The position numbers and the translations under genes were made by a program. 64,000 nt of DNA from Pseudomonas silesiensis (lineage in GTDB: Bacteria; Pseudomonadota; Gammaproteobacteria; Pseudomonadales; Pseudomonadaceae), in the NCBI RefSeq assembly GCF_001661075.1, contig NZ_CP014870.1, forward strand, positions 2,996,501 to 3,060,500, read 5' to 3'. Shown in pieces: positions 55,588-64,000 of the stretch. A model generated the notes under the pieces. That model saw only the letters and a program-made list of their open reading frames with translations. It ran no database searches and was not told where the DNA came from. Numbering within the stretch: the first letter of the stretch is position 1; every line of letters begins with the position of its first letter.

Positions 55588-56013
55588 TCAAGGGGGCGCG
55601 GTATCCGTTATGCATTGTTTCAGTCGATCCGAATCCGTGCCGCTGCCTTCGCTGTGATCAATGTCGCCGTTGGCATCGAGGTAGATGTGTGTGTTGGGCC
55701 ATTTCGGGGTTATGTTGACGCAGTGTCGGAGATCGCCATCGTTCCACCAGGAAATTTCCATGAAGAACTTCTCATCTGGAGACAAGAAGCCGTAATCACG
55801 TGTGCCGCCCCCAGGTTGCATCCGTCCTTTGAATATCCGGTGCTGTACGTTCCAGATGTACTTAAGTTGCTCCTTCGCGTCTTTGGAGTAGTGAACGGTC
55901 ACAGTAGGCAATGCAATATCCCAATGGGTGATGGCCAGAAACAAAGCCGGGATCCACAGCCATCGCATGTACCGAGTTCGGGGTTTACTTGCAGATGTGG
56001 ACACGAATTCCAT
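55588..56013 (-). CDS. Candidate membrane-anchored immunity protein to the PAAR effector
   Basis: This 141-aa protein has no recognised family. One hydrophobic helix near the N-terminus (about residues 17-31, RWLWIPALFLAITHW) is followed by a soluble acidic domain ending DRLKQCITDTAPP, predicted to face the periplasm. It overlaps the 3' end of the PAAR-toxin gene by 29 bp, the usual effector/immunity arrangement. A periplasmic immunity domain implies that the toxin acts in the periplasm. The start at 56013 has a poorly spaced G-run, and M16 (55968) is an alternative. Confidence 0.65.
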   Translation of the reverse strand: MEFVSTSASKPRTRYMRWLWIPALFLAITHWDIALPTVTVHYSKDAKEQLKYIWNVQHRIFKGRMQPGGGTRDYGFLSPDEKFFMEISWWNDGDLRHCVNITPKWPNTHIYLDANGDIDHSEGSGTDSDRLKQCITDTAPP

Positions 56014-57106
56014 CCCCCCAGTTCACGGGTGCAACCGCAAGCACTTCATTCATGATCATCTTCGCGGTGATCCCCCCGTTGGGGTGCTGCTTGTAGAGTT
56101 TAATGCCGATACTGATTGAGACTCTGTCAGCAACATCGTCCCATGACCGAAGCTCCGTCCATGGACTGGCCGTTGGGCGAGGGCCGGGGAGTTTTCTCTC
56201 CTGGTTGGGCTTTGCCAGTTCGGCAACCTTTCTCGCAGAGTCCGAAACTATCTGTTCAGCTCCAGCGCCATCCAGCAGCACACTTTCCGAGAGCCCACCT
56301 GCAATACCGACGTATCCATAGTGAATGTTCGACCAGATATCGTAGTAGTACTCGTACTTCCCTTGCTTATGTCGCACGACACCGTTGTACATTGCCTCCA
56401 GCTTCGGCTTGTGATCCCACTCCATATTTTGACCCACTTGCTTAGTCCAGATCGCCATCGCCTCCAGCTTTTTCGCCAATGCGATGCTATTGAAATTCGG
56501 TGGTCCGGCCAGTCTGGCGTACCAGGGTAACGCCCGAAACTCCCTGGCCTGCGCGCTGCTGTCGTAGTCGATCAGCTCCTTCATTTTCAACACGGCTGGA
56601 TGCTGGATGTTTCGATTCATCTCGCCTGCGATGTAGGCGGCAAGCTCTTCCATCTGGTCAGGATGATTGCAGCCCGCAGGACTACTAGTAGCTGCGCTGG
56701 AGTTGGCGAAAGGAGTAGCGGCTTTTTCTGCAAGCTTTGAATTGGCCGATTGGGCCCTTGTCATTGGGGTGCTATCTGGCTGGGCTGCTGACCGAGCACC
56801 TGTTCCGGAAGCTCGCGATCTTTCGATCGGTGCAATAAGCCGGTTGCTGCCCGGCGGGCAATCGCAGCGGATTTCCGCCCCGTCCAGCACGGTCGGTATC
56901 CCATTCCATTTCATGGCGGGCAGGCTGTCGATGATGACGCCGGCTTTGCCGCATTGCTTGCACGGGGTGGTTTTATCCCCGAGCCGCAACACCCCGCGTC
57001 CGCCTTGTGTCGCATTGGGCAAGCTACTGATGCACACCGCTCCGGTGGTCGTCAGGTCACCGTGCAGCCCTTGTCCAGATCCGTTGGCAGTGCCACGTCC
57101 CATCAT
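55985..57106 (-). CDS. PAAR-domain type VI effector with polymorphic toxin type 44 domain
   Basis: This 373-aa protein has an N-terminal PAAR domain (residues about 1-90; ANGSGQGLHGDLTTTGAVCI, RLGDKTTPCKQCGKAGVIID, GIPTVLDGAEIRCDCPPG) with cysteines typical of metal-bound tips. A low-complexity Ala/Ser linker (90-145) leads to a C-terminal toxin-44 (Ntox44) domain (150-373; NMEWDHKPKLEAMYNGVV, YDIWSNIHYGYVGIAGGLSE, DDVADRVSISIGIKLYK). It is delivered on the VgrG tip by a T6SS not encoded in this window. The type-44 assignment is by remembered pattern, and its activity is not established by sequence. Confidence 0.83.
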   Translation of the reverse strand: MMGRGTANGSGQGLHGDLTTTGAVCISSLPNATQGGRGVLRLGDKTTPCKQCGKAGVIIDSLPAMKWNGIPTVLDGAEIRCDCPPGSNRLIAPIERSRASGTGARSAAQPDSTPMTRAQSANSKLAEKAATPFANSSAATSSPAGCNHPDQMEELAAYIAGEMNRNIQHPAVLKMKELIDYDSSAQAREFRALPWYARLAGPPNFNSIALAKKLEAMAIWTKQVGQNMEWDHKPKLEAMYNGVVRHKQGKYEYYYDIWSNIHYGYVGIAGGLSESVLLDGAGAEQIVSDSARKVAELAKPNQERKLPGPRPTASPWTELRSWDDVADRVSISIGIKLYKQHPNGGITAKMIMNEVLAVAPVNWGDGIRVHICK

Positions 57107-57363
57107 TCAATCCTCGATGGGAGCTGTTCGCTGAAGCCGGCAAGCGGCTGCTGCGTGAACGGTGATTGATTCAGAGTGAGGAGAAATGCAGAGGAGGGTT
57201 CGTTGGTATACGACAGTTGCGAGAGTGAGCTCATTTCCATGATCCTGATCCTTGGGTGTTTTGGCTGCTTCTCCCTTATCGCCTGGGCAATGACATCGAT
57301 AAGAGGATGGAAAATCAGCAGGCCGTACCCTAGAAACATGGATATCGGAAGTAAGCAGGGCAT
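57103..57363 (-). CDS. Small hydrophobic ORF overlapping the PAAR effector start (86 aa)
   Basis: The frame starts MPCLLPISMFLGYGLLIFHP, a hydrophobic helix, followed by a basic segment (REKQPKHPRIRIM). It ends at 57103 so that its TGA overlaps the effector ATG (ATGA). The coupling suggests a small accessory or membrane protein of the effector cassette. GGGA lies too close to the ATG, no family is recognised, and a competing 87-codon frame overlaps it, so the call is tentative. Confidence 0.4.
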   Translation of the reverse strand: MPCLLPISMFLGYGLLIFHPLIDVIAQAIREKQPKHPRIRIMEMSSLSQLSYTNEPSSAFLLTLNQSPFTQQPLAGFSEQLPSRIE

Positions 57364-57444
57364 TTCCCAAAATAACGTAATACCAATGAATTTAGCGGGT
57401 AGGAATTTTCAGTGCGCCAAGGCGTTGTCACACGGTGACGCAAG

Positions 57445-57473
57445 AAAGGGCCCCTGGATGACAGGAGCCCTTT
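57445..57473. terminator. Bidirectional hairpin between the effector cassette and the transporter
   Basis: AAAGGGCCCC (57445-57454) pairs with GGAGCCCTTT (57464-57473) through a 9-nt loop, with one non-Watson-Crick position. It lies 21 bp after the transporter stop codon on the minus strand. Confidence 0.6.
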
Positions 57474-57494
57474 TAAACGACCTATCGGTCATCG

Positions 57495-58841
57495 TCAGAC
57501 CCTGGCAGCGTCCGGCCTTACTGAACCCTTCAACCCGGTCCGCTCTTCGATCTCTCCGGAACCGCTGATGTACCCATAACGCGACAGGTTCGGCATCAGC
57601 ATCGAGGCGATGAACGTGATGCTCACAATCGCCGCGACGTAGAAGAAGAAATACTCCTCGACCCCCTGTGAACGAAGCGACAAGGCCACATATTCCGCTG
57701 TGCCGCCGAACGCCGCATTGCCGACGGCATACGGAAAGCCCACTCCCAGAGCACGCACCGCAGGCGGGAACAGTTCGGCTTTGACGATCCCGGCAATCGG
57801 GGTGTAGAGCGACGCGATGGCCAGGCCGCCGAACACCAGCAGGAACGCCATGAACGGGCTGCTGACCGACTGCAGCGAATAGAGCAGGGGGATCACCAGC
57901 AGCATGGCCAAGCCGGAAAACATCAGCATGTGCGCCTTGATCCCGATACGGTCGGCAAGCAGGCCAAACAACGGCTGGCAGAACATGAAGCCGACCAGGG
58001 CGGCGGTCATGATGAAGCTCACCGTTTCCGGACTGAAGCCGGCGGAGATCACCAGGAACTTCTGCATATAGGTGGTGAAGGTATAGAAGTACAGCGACCC
58101 GCCGATGGTGAAGGCCACCACCAGGGCGACAGCGCGCTTGTGCTTGAACATGCCGCGCAACGAGCCGGCATCCTTGCGGTTCATGTCTTTTTTGGTCGCG
58201 GTTTCATGCATGGCGCGACGCAGGTAGACCACCACGATCGAGCTCAGGGCGCCGATGAAGAAAGGAATCCTCCAGCCCCACTCGCGTAATTCCTCGCCGG
58301 TGAGGGTTTGCTGGAGAATGACCACGGTCATCAAGGCCAGCAGTTGTCCGGCGATGATGGTGAAGTACTGGAAGGAGCCATAGAAGCAGCGCCGACCCGG
58401 TGTGGCGATTTCACTGATATAGGTCGCGCCGGTGCCATATTCCGCACCTACAGACAGTCCTTGAATCAACCTGGCGACTACCAGCATCACTGGCGCGGCG
58501 ACGCCGATCGTTTCATAGGTCGGCATTACCGCGATCAGCAGCGAGCCGGCGCACATCATGAACACCGAAATGATCATCGAGACCTTGCGGCCGCGAGTAT
58601 CGGCAATCCAGCCGAAAATCCAGCCGCCCAGAGGGCGCATGAAAAAGCCGACGGCGAACACGCCGGCCGTTGCGAGCAGCTGGCTGGTGGTGTCGCCCTT
58701 GGGGAAAAACGAAGCCGCAAAGTAGATGGCGGTGTAGGCATAAATGAAAAAGTCGTACCACTCCACCAGATTGCCTGAGCAGGCACCCATGATGGCCCTG
58801 ACGCGATTCGGGCTTTTGTAATGAGAGGCGTGATGAACCAT
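57495..58841 (-). CDS. MFS metabolite:proton symporter (MHS family, KgtP/ProP-like)
   Basis: This 448-aa inner-membrane protein has 12 predicted helices. It starts RVRAIMGACSGNLVEWYDFF and has the MHS motifs AVGFFMRPLGGWIFGWIADT, RGRKVSM and LIQGLSVGAEYGTGATYISE. Relatives import 2-oxoglutarate, citrate or other carboxylates. It is divergent from a LysR gene and points toward the TPP-decarboxylase operon, from which the toxin cassette now separates it. It may import the substrate of that pathway. Confidence 0.9.
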   Translation of the reverse strand: MVHHASHYKSPNRVRAIMGACSGNLVEWYDFFIYAYTAIYFAASFFPKGDTTSQLLATAGVFAVGFFMRPLGGWIFGWIADTRGRKVSMIISVFMMCAGSLLIAVMPTYETIGVAAPVMLVVARLIQGLSVGAEYGTGATYISEIATPGRRCFYGSFQYFTIIAGQLLALMTVVILQQTLTGEELREWGWRIPFFIGALSSIVVVYLRRAMHETATKKDMNRKDAGSLRGMFKHKRAVALVVAFTIGGSLYFYTFTTYMQKFLVISAGFSPETVSFIMTAALVGFMFCQPLFGLLADRIGIKAHMLMFSGLAMLLVIPLLYSLQSVSSPFMAFLLVFGGLAIASLYTPIAGIVKAELFPPAVRALGVGFPYAVGNAAFGGTAEYVALSLRSQGVEEYFFFYVAAIVSITFIASMLMPNLSRYGYISGSGEIEERTGLKGSVRPDAARV

Positions 58842-59131
58842 GGCGCAAACCCTCGAATCTTATTCTTGTAGTGAGTCGAGCGCTTGGGCGCCGACGTTGA
58901 CTGCAAGCTACCCCAGAGTCCCGAGGTGAATAAGCCGTCAGCCCGGCCTAACTGATATACCGAAATTCTATAGCTCGCCCTGCAGCCCGACGGGCCGGGG
59001 GCAAGCTCGTCTCCACCAGCGCCAGGCCCCCGGCGGCAAGGGCCTACAGCATTCCAAGAGGCGCCGATGCGTTTACACTGGCAGCACGCTCGGCGCATTT
59101 CGCGCCGGGCCCGACTTTGACTGGCCTGGCA

Positions 59132-60055
59132 ATGGATGTCGTTCAACTCAAGACCCTGATTCACGTGGCCGAACTGGGCAGTCTCAGCAAGGCCTCCGAC
59201 CGGCTGCACATCGCGCAACCGGCGCTCAGCCGCCAGATTCGATTGCTGGAAAAAGAACTCGGCACCTACCTGTTTGACCGACATGGGCGCGGCATGGAAA
59301 TTACCGATGCCGGTCGGGAAGTGTTGGCGCATGCCACCCGGATCATGGAAGAAATGGAGTCCATACGAAGCTCAGTGGTGGGGGGCAAGGCGTCTTTTCG
59401 CGGAACGGTGGTCATCGGTACGACACCGACAGTCGCCGAAATCGTCACCGTGCCCCTGGTGCGCAAAATCAAAGAGGCTCATCCGGATCTCGCCATCAGG
59501 TTTTCCTCGGCCTACAGCGGTTACCTGCTCGATTGGGTGCAACGTGGCGAACTGGAGCTGGCGATCTCCTACGATCCGCAACCCCTGCATACGCTGCGGA
59601 TCGTGCCGGTGATGATGGAAAACCTGCTGCTGATCGGTCCCGCCAGTGCCAACCTGTGCCTGGATACGCCGGTGTCGTTCGAGTCACTGGCCGAGCAGTC
59701 GCTGGTGTTGCCGAGCGCCAAACACAGCCTGCGGGTGATCCTGGATAACTGTGCGCGGGAAGTCGGGATCAAGCTCCAGACCAGCGTCGAAGCCGACTCC
59801 TTCGGCGCCATGATCGATCTGGTCCGCAATGGCTTCGGTTTCACTGCGTTGCCTTTGGCATCGATTTACCGGCAAGTCGAAGCAGGCGTGCTCAGTGCCG
59901 CGCCCCTGGTCGATCCCGTACCGATGCGCAAACTGGTCCAGGTCTTTCCCGCTGACAGGCGAGTCAGTCCGGCGGCGAAATTTGTTGGGGATGCGTTTAT
60001 CGAGATAACCGCCGATCTGGTCAATCGCAAGATATGGGCCGGGCACCTGCTTTGA
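59132..60055 (+). CDS. LysR-type regulator, divergent from the transporter
   Basis: This 307-aa protein has a winged helix (MDVVQLKTLIHVAELGSLSK, HIAQPALSRQIRLLEKELGT) and an effector domain (GTVVIGTTPTVAEIVTVPLV). The ATG at 59132 gives the usual LysR N-terminus, although the ribosome-binding site is weak. The 290-bp spacer to the MHS transporter contains TATA-CCGAAATTC-TATA (58956-58972), a possible but unproven operator. It probably controls the transporter and perhaps the decarboxylase operon. Confidence 0.88.
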   Translation: MDVVQLKTLIHVAELGSLSKASDRLHIAQPALSRQIRLLEKELGTYLFDRHGRGMEITDAGREVLAHATRIMEEMESIRSSVVGGKASFRGTVVIGTTPTVAEIVTVPLVRKIKEAHPDLAIRFSSAYSGYLLDWVQRGELELAISYDPQPLHTLRIVPVMMENLLLIGPASANLCLDTPVSFESLAEQSLVLPSAKHSLRVILDNCAREVGIKLQTSVEADSFGAMIDLVRNGFGFTALPLASIYRQVEAGVLSAAPLVDPVPMRKLVQVFPADRRVSPAAKFVGDAFIEITADLVNRKIWAGHLL

Positions 60056-60402
60056 ATTGGTGTCGATCAACTGATAGCCATGTAATGGCATTTACACTAG
60101 CCAAGTCCGAAAAAAGCAACTTGTTCAACAAAAAACAACTTGCCGATATTTAATATTTAAATTGCTGATTGTCGGACAATTACTTGAATCGGCTAATCCG
60201 GAAATTATATTTCGGCAGCGCATGCGTTGTTCTCGGGCGTTTGCGGGCGCAACTCGATTTGACGTCAAAAAAACACTAGACGGTTGATTTCAAATTGTGT
60301 CAGTTTTCTTTCGCCTTCACTGGGCGAGTGACAGGACGATCTCGCCAGAGATTGTCGTTATCCGAAAAAAACTGCTCCATAGCCAAACAAGGAAGTGTGT
60401 TT
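60056..60402. other. Intergenic, 347 bp, AT-rich upstream region of aprA
   Basis: No gene was found. The region 60090-60290 is strongly AT-rich (ATATTTAATATTTAAATTGC at 60146-60165), which suits the growth-phase and quorum-controlled promoter expected for alkaline protease. I could not place a lux box or a specific -35/-10 pair. Confidence 0.5.
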
Positions 60403-61860
60403 ATGTCGAAAGTAAAAAACACCGCTATTGATTCCGCCGAACAGGGATTCCAGCCATTGCAATCACTGGCTGTCCCCAGTTCCGCGTTCAACCAGGTCAA
60501 TAGTTTCAGCCACCAGTATGATCGAGGCGGCAACCTCATGGTCAATGGCAAACCCTCGTTCTCCGTTGACCAGGCCGCCACCCAACTGCTGCGCGACGGC
60601 GCGGCCTATCAGGACAAGGATGGCAGCGGCAAGATCGAGCTCACCTACACGTTCCTGACCTCGGCATCGTCGAGCACCATGAACAAGCACGGGATCACCG
60701 GGTTCAGCCAGTTCAGCGCGCAGCAAAAAGGCCAGGCGGTGCTGGCCATGCAATCCTGGGCCGACGTGGCCAATCTCACCTTTACCGACAAGGCCAGCGG
60801 TGGCGACGCTCACATGACCTTCGGCAACTACAGCGGCGGCCAGGACGGCGCGGCGGCCTTTGCTTACCTGCCAGGTACGGGGGCGGGATATGACGGTACT
60901 TCCTGGTACCTGACCAACAGCAGCTACCCGGTGAACAAGACGCCGGAGCTGAACAACTACGGCCGTCAGACCCTGACTCACGAAATCGGCCATTCCCTGG
61001 GCCTGGCTCACCCTGGCGACTACAACGCCGGCGAAGGCGCACCGACCTACAACGACGCCTCCTACGGTCAGGACACCCGCGGCTACAGCGTCATGAGCTA
61101 CTGGAGCGAAAGCAATACCAGCCAGAACTTCAGCAAGGGTGGCGTCGAAGCCTATGCGTCCGGCCCGTTGATGGATGATATTGCGGCCATTCAAAAGCTC
61201 TACGGTGCCAACGCCAGCACCCGAACCGGGGACACCACCTACGGCTTCAATGCCAACGCCGGTCGCGATTTTTTGAGCGCGTCTTCGTCGTCGGACAAGG
61301 TCGTGTTCTCGGTGTGGGATGCGGGCGGCAAGGACACCCTGGACTTTTCCGGATTTACCCAGAACCAGAGGATCAACCTCAATGAGGCCTCGTTCTCCGA
61401 CGTTGGCGGTATGGTAGGCAACGTGTCCATCGCCAAGGGAGTCGCCGTCGAGAACGCGATTGGCGGTTCGGGCCATGACCTGCTGATCGGTAATGGCCTG
61501 TCCAACGAATTGAAGGGCGGTGCCGGCAACGACATCCTGTTCGGCGCGGGCGGTGCCGACAAGCTGTGGGGCGGCGCCGGTTCAGACACCTTTGTGTTCG
61601 CGGCCCGCAGCGATTCGAAACCGGGCGCAGTCGACCAGATCCTCGATTTCGTCAGTGGCCTGGACAAGATCGACCTGACCGGCATTACCAATGGCTCGGG
61701 CCTGCATTTCGTGAACGCGTTCACCGGTGCGGCCGGCGATGCGGTGTTGACTTCTTCGGGCGGCAACAGCCTGTTGTCGGTGGACTTCTCCGGGCTGGGC
61801 GTGGCTGACTTCCTGGTCAGCACCGTGGGCCAGGCGGCTTACTCCGACATCGCTGCGTGA
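60403..61860 (+). CDS. aprA: Serralysin-family secreted metalloprotease (alkaline protease AprA)
   Basis: This 485-aa zinc protease has the metzincin site [15 protein letters not shown] (residues about 194-208), the Met-turn SVMSYW and the peptidase M10 C-terminal domain. It has RTX nonapeptide repeats ([29 protein letters not shown]) that bind calcium. There is no N-terminal signal, so export is by the type I system through the C-terminal end. I chose the ATG at 60403 (AAGGA upstream) over a frame 36 codons longer. Inhibitor and transporter genes follow. Confidence 0.96.
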   Translation: MSKVKNTAIDSAEQGFQPLQSLAVPSSAFNQVNSFSHQYDRGGNLMVNGKPSFSVDQAATQLLRDGAAYQDKDGSGKIELTYTFLTSASSSTMNKHGITGFSQFSAQQKGQAVLAMQSWADVANLTFTDKASGGDAHMTFGNYSGGQDGAAAFAYLPGTGAGYDGTSWYLTNSSYPVNKTPELNNYGRQTLTHEIGHSLGLAHPGDYNAGEGAPTYNDASYGQDTRGYSVMSYWSESNTSQNFSKGGVEAYASGPLMDDIAAIQKLYGANASTRTGDTTYGFNANAGRDFLSASSSSDKVVFSVWDAGGKDTLDFSGFTQNQRINLNEASFSDVGGMVGNVSIAKGVAVENAIGGSGHDLLIGNGLSNELKGGAGNDILFGAGGADKLWGGAGSDTFVFAARSDSKPGAVDQILDFVSGLDKIDLTGITNGSGLHFVNAFTGAAGDAVLTSSGGNSLLSVDFSGLGVADFLVSTVGQAAYSDIAA

Positions 61861-61927
61861 TGTGAAGTGAAAAGGAGAGCGGCGCACACGCGCTGCACTC
61901 TGCCCCTTGATCGGAGCCAAGTGCCTC

Positions 61928-62350
61928 ATGATCCTTTACAGCTTCACCGACCGCACAATCGCGTTGCTATTGGCGACGTTCATCATGTTTTTTGGAGATT
62001 CAACCATGGCGAGCAGCCTGAAACTGGCGGACCCGTCGGAACTGGCCGGCAAATGGCAGGCGACCCTGTTCGCCAGAGAGGACTCGCCGCAATCCCCGGC
62101 GTTGCAGGACACCCCGGCAAACCTGTGCATCCTTGAGCTTAAAGCGAACCAGACCCTGGGTGAGGGCGCCGGTTGCCTGAGCGTCTGGCTGGGCGAGCAA
62201 GTAGCCGGTTGGTTCACCGAACCCGACGGCATTGCAATCACCGGGACAGAAGGCTCAAAGATACTGTTTTTCAGTCGGCAGCGCGTTGGGCTTTATCGAG
62301 GCACTTTAAAATCCGGGCTAGTCATTACGCTCTCGCCAGAAGTGCATTAA
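61928..62350 (+). CDS. aprI: Alkaline protease inhibitor (AprI/Inh)
   Basis: This 140-aa periplasmic protein has a signal peptide (MILYSFTDRTIALLLATFIM, with cleavage near TMA-SS) and a small beta-barrel inhibitor domain (LAGKWQATLF ... CILELKANQTLGEGAGCLSV). The cysteine pair and the mature N-terminus SSLKLADPSELAG, which plugs the AprA active site in known inhibitors, are present. It sits between aprA and aprD, as in other pseudomonads. Confidence 0.92.
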   Translation: MILYSFTDRTIALLLATFIMFFGDSTMASSLKLADPSELAGKWQATLFAREDSPQSPALQDTPANLCILELKANQTLGEGAGCLSVWLGEQVAGWFTEPDGIAITGTEGSKILFFSRQRVGLYRGTLKSGLVITLSPEVH

Positions 62351-62483
62351 GTCCATCCGCCGATCGATAGCGTTACAGACCGCAGAATAATAAGTTGTTA
62401 TTAAGTTGTAAGCAGTACTCACAATAAAAAGATCCGGCAGACCTCGCCAGCCATGGCAAGGGCTGACACCTCAGGAAGACCCC

Positions 62484-64000
62484 ATGAAGATGGCAAAGAG
62501 CACGGCTACTACGCCGTTAATCAAGGCGCTGGGCGACTATAAGAGCATCCTGATCAGCGTCGGTTGTTTTACCGCACTGATTAACGTGCTGATGCTGGTT
62601 CCGTCGATTTATATGCTCCAGGTGTATGACCGCGTATTGTCGTCGCAAAACGAAACGACGCTGGCCATGCTGACTTTAATGGTCGTCGGGTTCTTTGCGT
62701 TCATCGGCCTGCTGGAGAGTGTGCGCAGCTTCATCGTCATCCGTATCGGTAGCCAACTGGAGCGCCGTTTCAACCTGCGGGTCTATCAGGCCGCGTTCGA
62801 GCGCAACCTGTTCAAGGGCGAAGGCAACGCCGGGCAAGCCTTGGGCGACTTGACTCATATTCGCCAGTTCGTCACCGGCCCGGCATTGTTTGCCTTCTTC
62901 GATGCGCCGTGGTTTCCGGTCTATCTGTTGGTGATTTATCTGTTCGATGTCTGGCTTGGCGTGTTTGCCACGGTGGGTGCAGTGTTGCTGATCGGCCTTG
63001 CCTGCCTCAACGAATCGATGACCAAAAAGCCCTTGGGCGAAGCCGCCGGCTTTTCCCAGAAGTCCAGCCAGCTGGCCACCAGTCACCTGCATAACGCCGA
63101 AACCATTCAAGCGATGGGCATGCTCGGAGCGCTGCGCAAGCGCTGGTTTGAGGTGCATTCACGCTTTCTCGGCTTGCAGAATCAGGCCAGTGACACCGGC
63201 GCGGTCATCAGTTCCCTGAGCAAGACCTTGCGGCTGTGCCTGCAATCCCTGGTGCTGGGCCTCGGCGCGTTGCTGGTGATCAAGGGCGACATGACCGCCG
63301 GGATGATGATTGCCGGCTCGATCTTGATGGGGCGGGTACTGAGCCCCATCGATCAGCTGATCGCCGTGTGGAAACAGTGGAGCGGCGCCAAACTCGCTTA
63401 CCGCCGACTTGATGACTTGTTGCGCGCCTTCCCGCCGAGTGACGAGGCCATGGCGCTACCAACCCCGAAAGGCCAGATCACGTTCGAGCAGGTCAGCGCC
63501 GGTCCACCGGGACAACGGGCGGCGACCTTGCACCTGGTCAGTTTCAGCCTGGGCGCCGGTGAAGTGCTGGGGGTGCTCGGAGCGTCCGGTTCCGGTAAAT
63601 CGACCCTGGTCCGGGTGCTGGTTGGCGTCTGGCCGACGCTGGGCGGCACCGTGCGGCTGGACGGCGCGGATATTCATCGCTGGAACCGCGACGACCTCGG
63701 CCCCTACATCGGTTATCTGCCGCAAGACATCGAGCTGTTTAGCGGCAGCATCGCCGAAAACATTGCGCGCTTCCGTGAGGCAGATCCACAACAAGTGGTC
63801 GAAGCCGCGCAACAGGCCGGTGTCCATGAATTGATCCTGCGCATGCCCCAAGGCTACGACACCCTGCTCGGCGAAGACGGCAGCGGTCTGTCCGGCGGCC
63901 AGAAACAGCGTGTCGCCTTGGCCCGCGCCCTGTACGGCAAGCCACGGCTGGTGGTGCTGGATGAACCGAATTCCAACCTCGACACCGTCGGCGAGGCCGC
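62484..64000 (+). CDS. aprD: Type I secretion permease/ATPase AprD (3' end beyond the window)
   Basis: The first 505 codons are present, starting [20 protein letters not shown] with AGGAA upstream. The gene has a membrane domain (helices in residues about 20-310) and an ABC ATPase with Walker [10 protein letters not shown], signature [15 protein letters not shown] and Walker B LVVLDEPN. It exports AprA together with the membrane-fusion protein AprE and the outer-membrane AprF, whose genes should follow just outside the window. The frame is open to the last base. Confidence 0.95.
   Translation, partial: MKMAKSTATTPLIKALGDYKSILISVGCFTALINVLMLVPSIYMLQVYDRVLSSQNETTLAMLTLMVVGFFAFIGLLESVRSFIVIRIGSQLERRFNLRVYQAAFERNLFKGEGNAGQALGDLTHIRQFVTGPALFAFFDAPWFPVYLLVIYLFDVWLGVFATVGAVLLIGLACLNESMTKKPLGEAAGFSQKSSQLATSHLHNAETIQAMGMLGALRKRWFEVHSRFLGLQNQASDTGAVISSLSKTLRLCLQSLVLGLGALLVIKGDMTAGMMIAGSILMGRVLSPIDQLIAVWKQWSGAKLAYRRLDDLLRAFPPSDEAMALPTPKGQITFEQVSAGPPGQRAATLHLVSFSLGAGEVLGVLGASGSGKSTLVRVLVGVWPTLGGTVRLDGADIHRWNRDDLGPYIGYLPQDIELFSGSIAENIARFREADPQQVVEAAQQAGVHELILRMPQGYDTLLGEDGSGLSGGQKQRVALARALYGKPRLVVLDEPNSNLDTVGEA

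Noticed and set aside
55985..57106. A nearby type VI secretion apparatus
   Set aside because: Apart from the PAAR effector there is no vgrG, hcp, tss or clpV gene in the window, so only an orphan effector can be claimed.

Overview
The window looks like chromosome of a fluorescent Pseudomonas, most likely from the P. fluorescens group. The evidence is high-GC coding DNA, a mexEF-oprN efflux operon with mexT/mexS, a class II (medium-chain) PHA synthase, the start of an alkaline protease operon (aprA-inh-aprD), and several REP/BIME repeats of the Pseudomonas type. No rRNA, tRNA, CRISPR array or intact insertion sequence was seen. The window opens inside oprN and closes inside aprD.

Layout. (1) 1-4.6 kb: mexE-mexF-oprN on the minus strand, with two ATC-N9-GAT (nod-box type) sites upstream. 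(2) 4.8-15.3 kb: an orphan phaC, a DUF1059 protein, and then a low-oxygen/stress set: two tandem-domain universal stress proteins (the second behind a perfect Anr/FNR box), a PotE-type antiporter with a solute-binding protein, a hemerythrin, and two dihaem cytochromes resembling TsdB/TsdA. (3) 15.3-17.5 kb: an AT-rich patch with a 39-codon ORF carrying a double palindrome, a 2OG-Fe(II) oxygenase and a family 2 glycosyltransferase. (4) 17.9-24.9 kb: a VIT-family transporter, then a module of small PepSY protein, DUF2271 protein with an ApbE-type flavinylation motif, PepSY-TM/flavodoxin/reductase fusion and ApbE, divergent from a two-component system. (5) 24.9-34.7 kb: a decayed accessory region holding fragments of an antiporter, an MFS permease, an SDR and XdhC, and an Old Yellow Enzyme gene with an in-frame stop. 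Intact genes here are a Tat-exported aldo/keto reductase, a YkgJ-like protein, an AraC regulator, an isoquinoline-oxidoreductase-like molybdoenzyme pair and an ABM-domain protein.

(6) 34.8-37.1 kb: divergent mexT and mexS, about 30 kb from the efflux operon they normally control. (7) 37.2-45.9 kb: an unrecognised 484-aa protein overlapping a MocR-type regulator, then pgm, pirin and a UvrD-like helicase. (8) 46-52.8 kb: a putative polyamine catabolism region with an NTF2-AraC regulator, a PuuB-like oxidase, a cupin, a PotF-like binding protein, and a divergent sad/ptrR pair. (9) 53-60 kb: a split TPP-dependent decarboxylase with an acyl-CoA dehydrogenase, a PAAR-toxin44 type VI effector with a candidate membrane-anchored immunity protein, and a divergent MHS-family transporter and LysR regulator. 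(10) 60.4-64 kb: aprA, its inhibitor, and the N-terminal part of aprD.

The most interesting items are the complete flavinylation-type electron-transfer module with its own two-component system, the PAAR effector/immunity unit beside an unassigned TPP decarboxylase/acyl-CoA dehydrogenase pathway, the unknown gene coupled to a MocR regulator, and the pseudogene-rich 25-34.7 kb interval, which may be an old integration.
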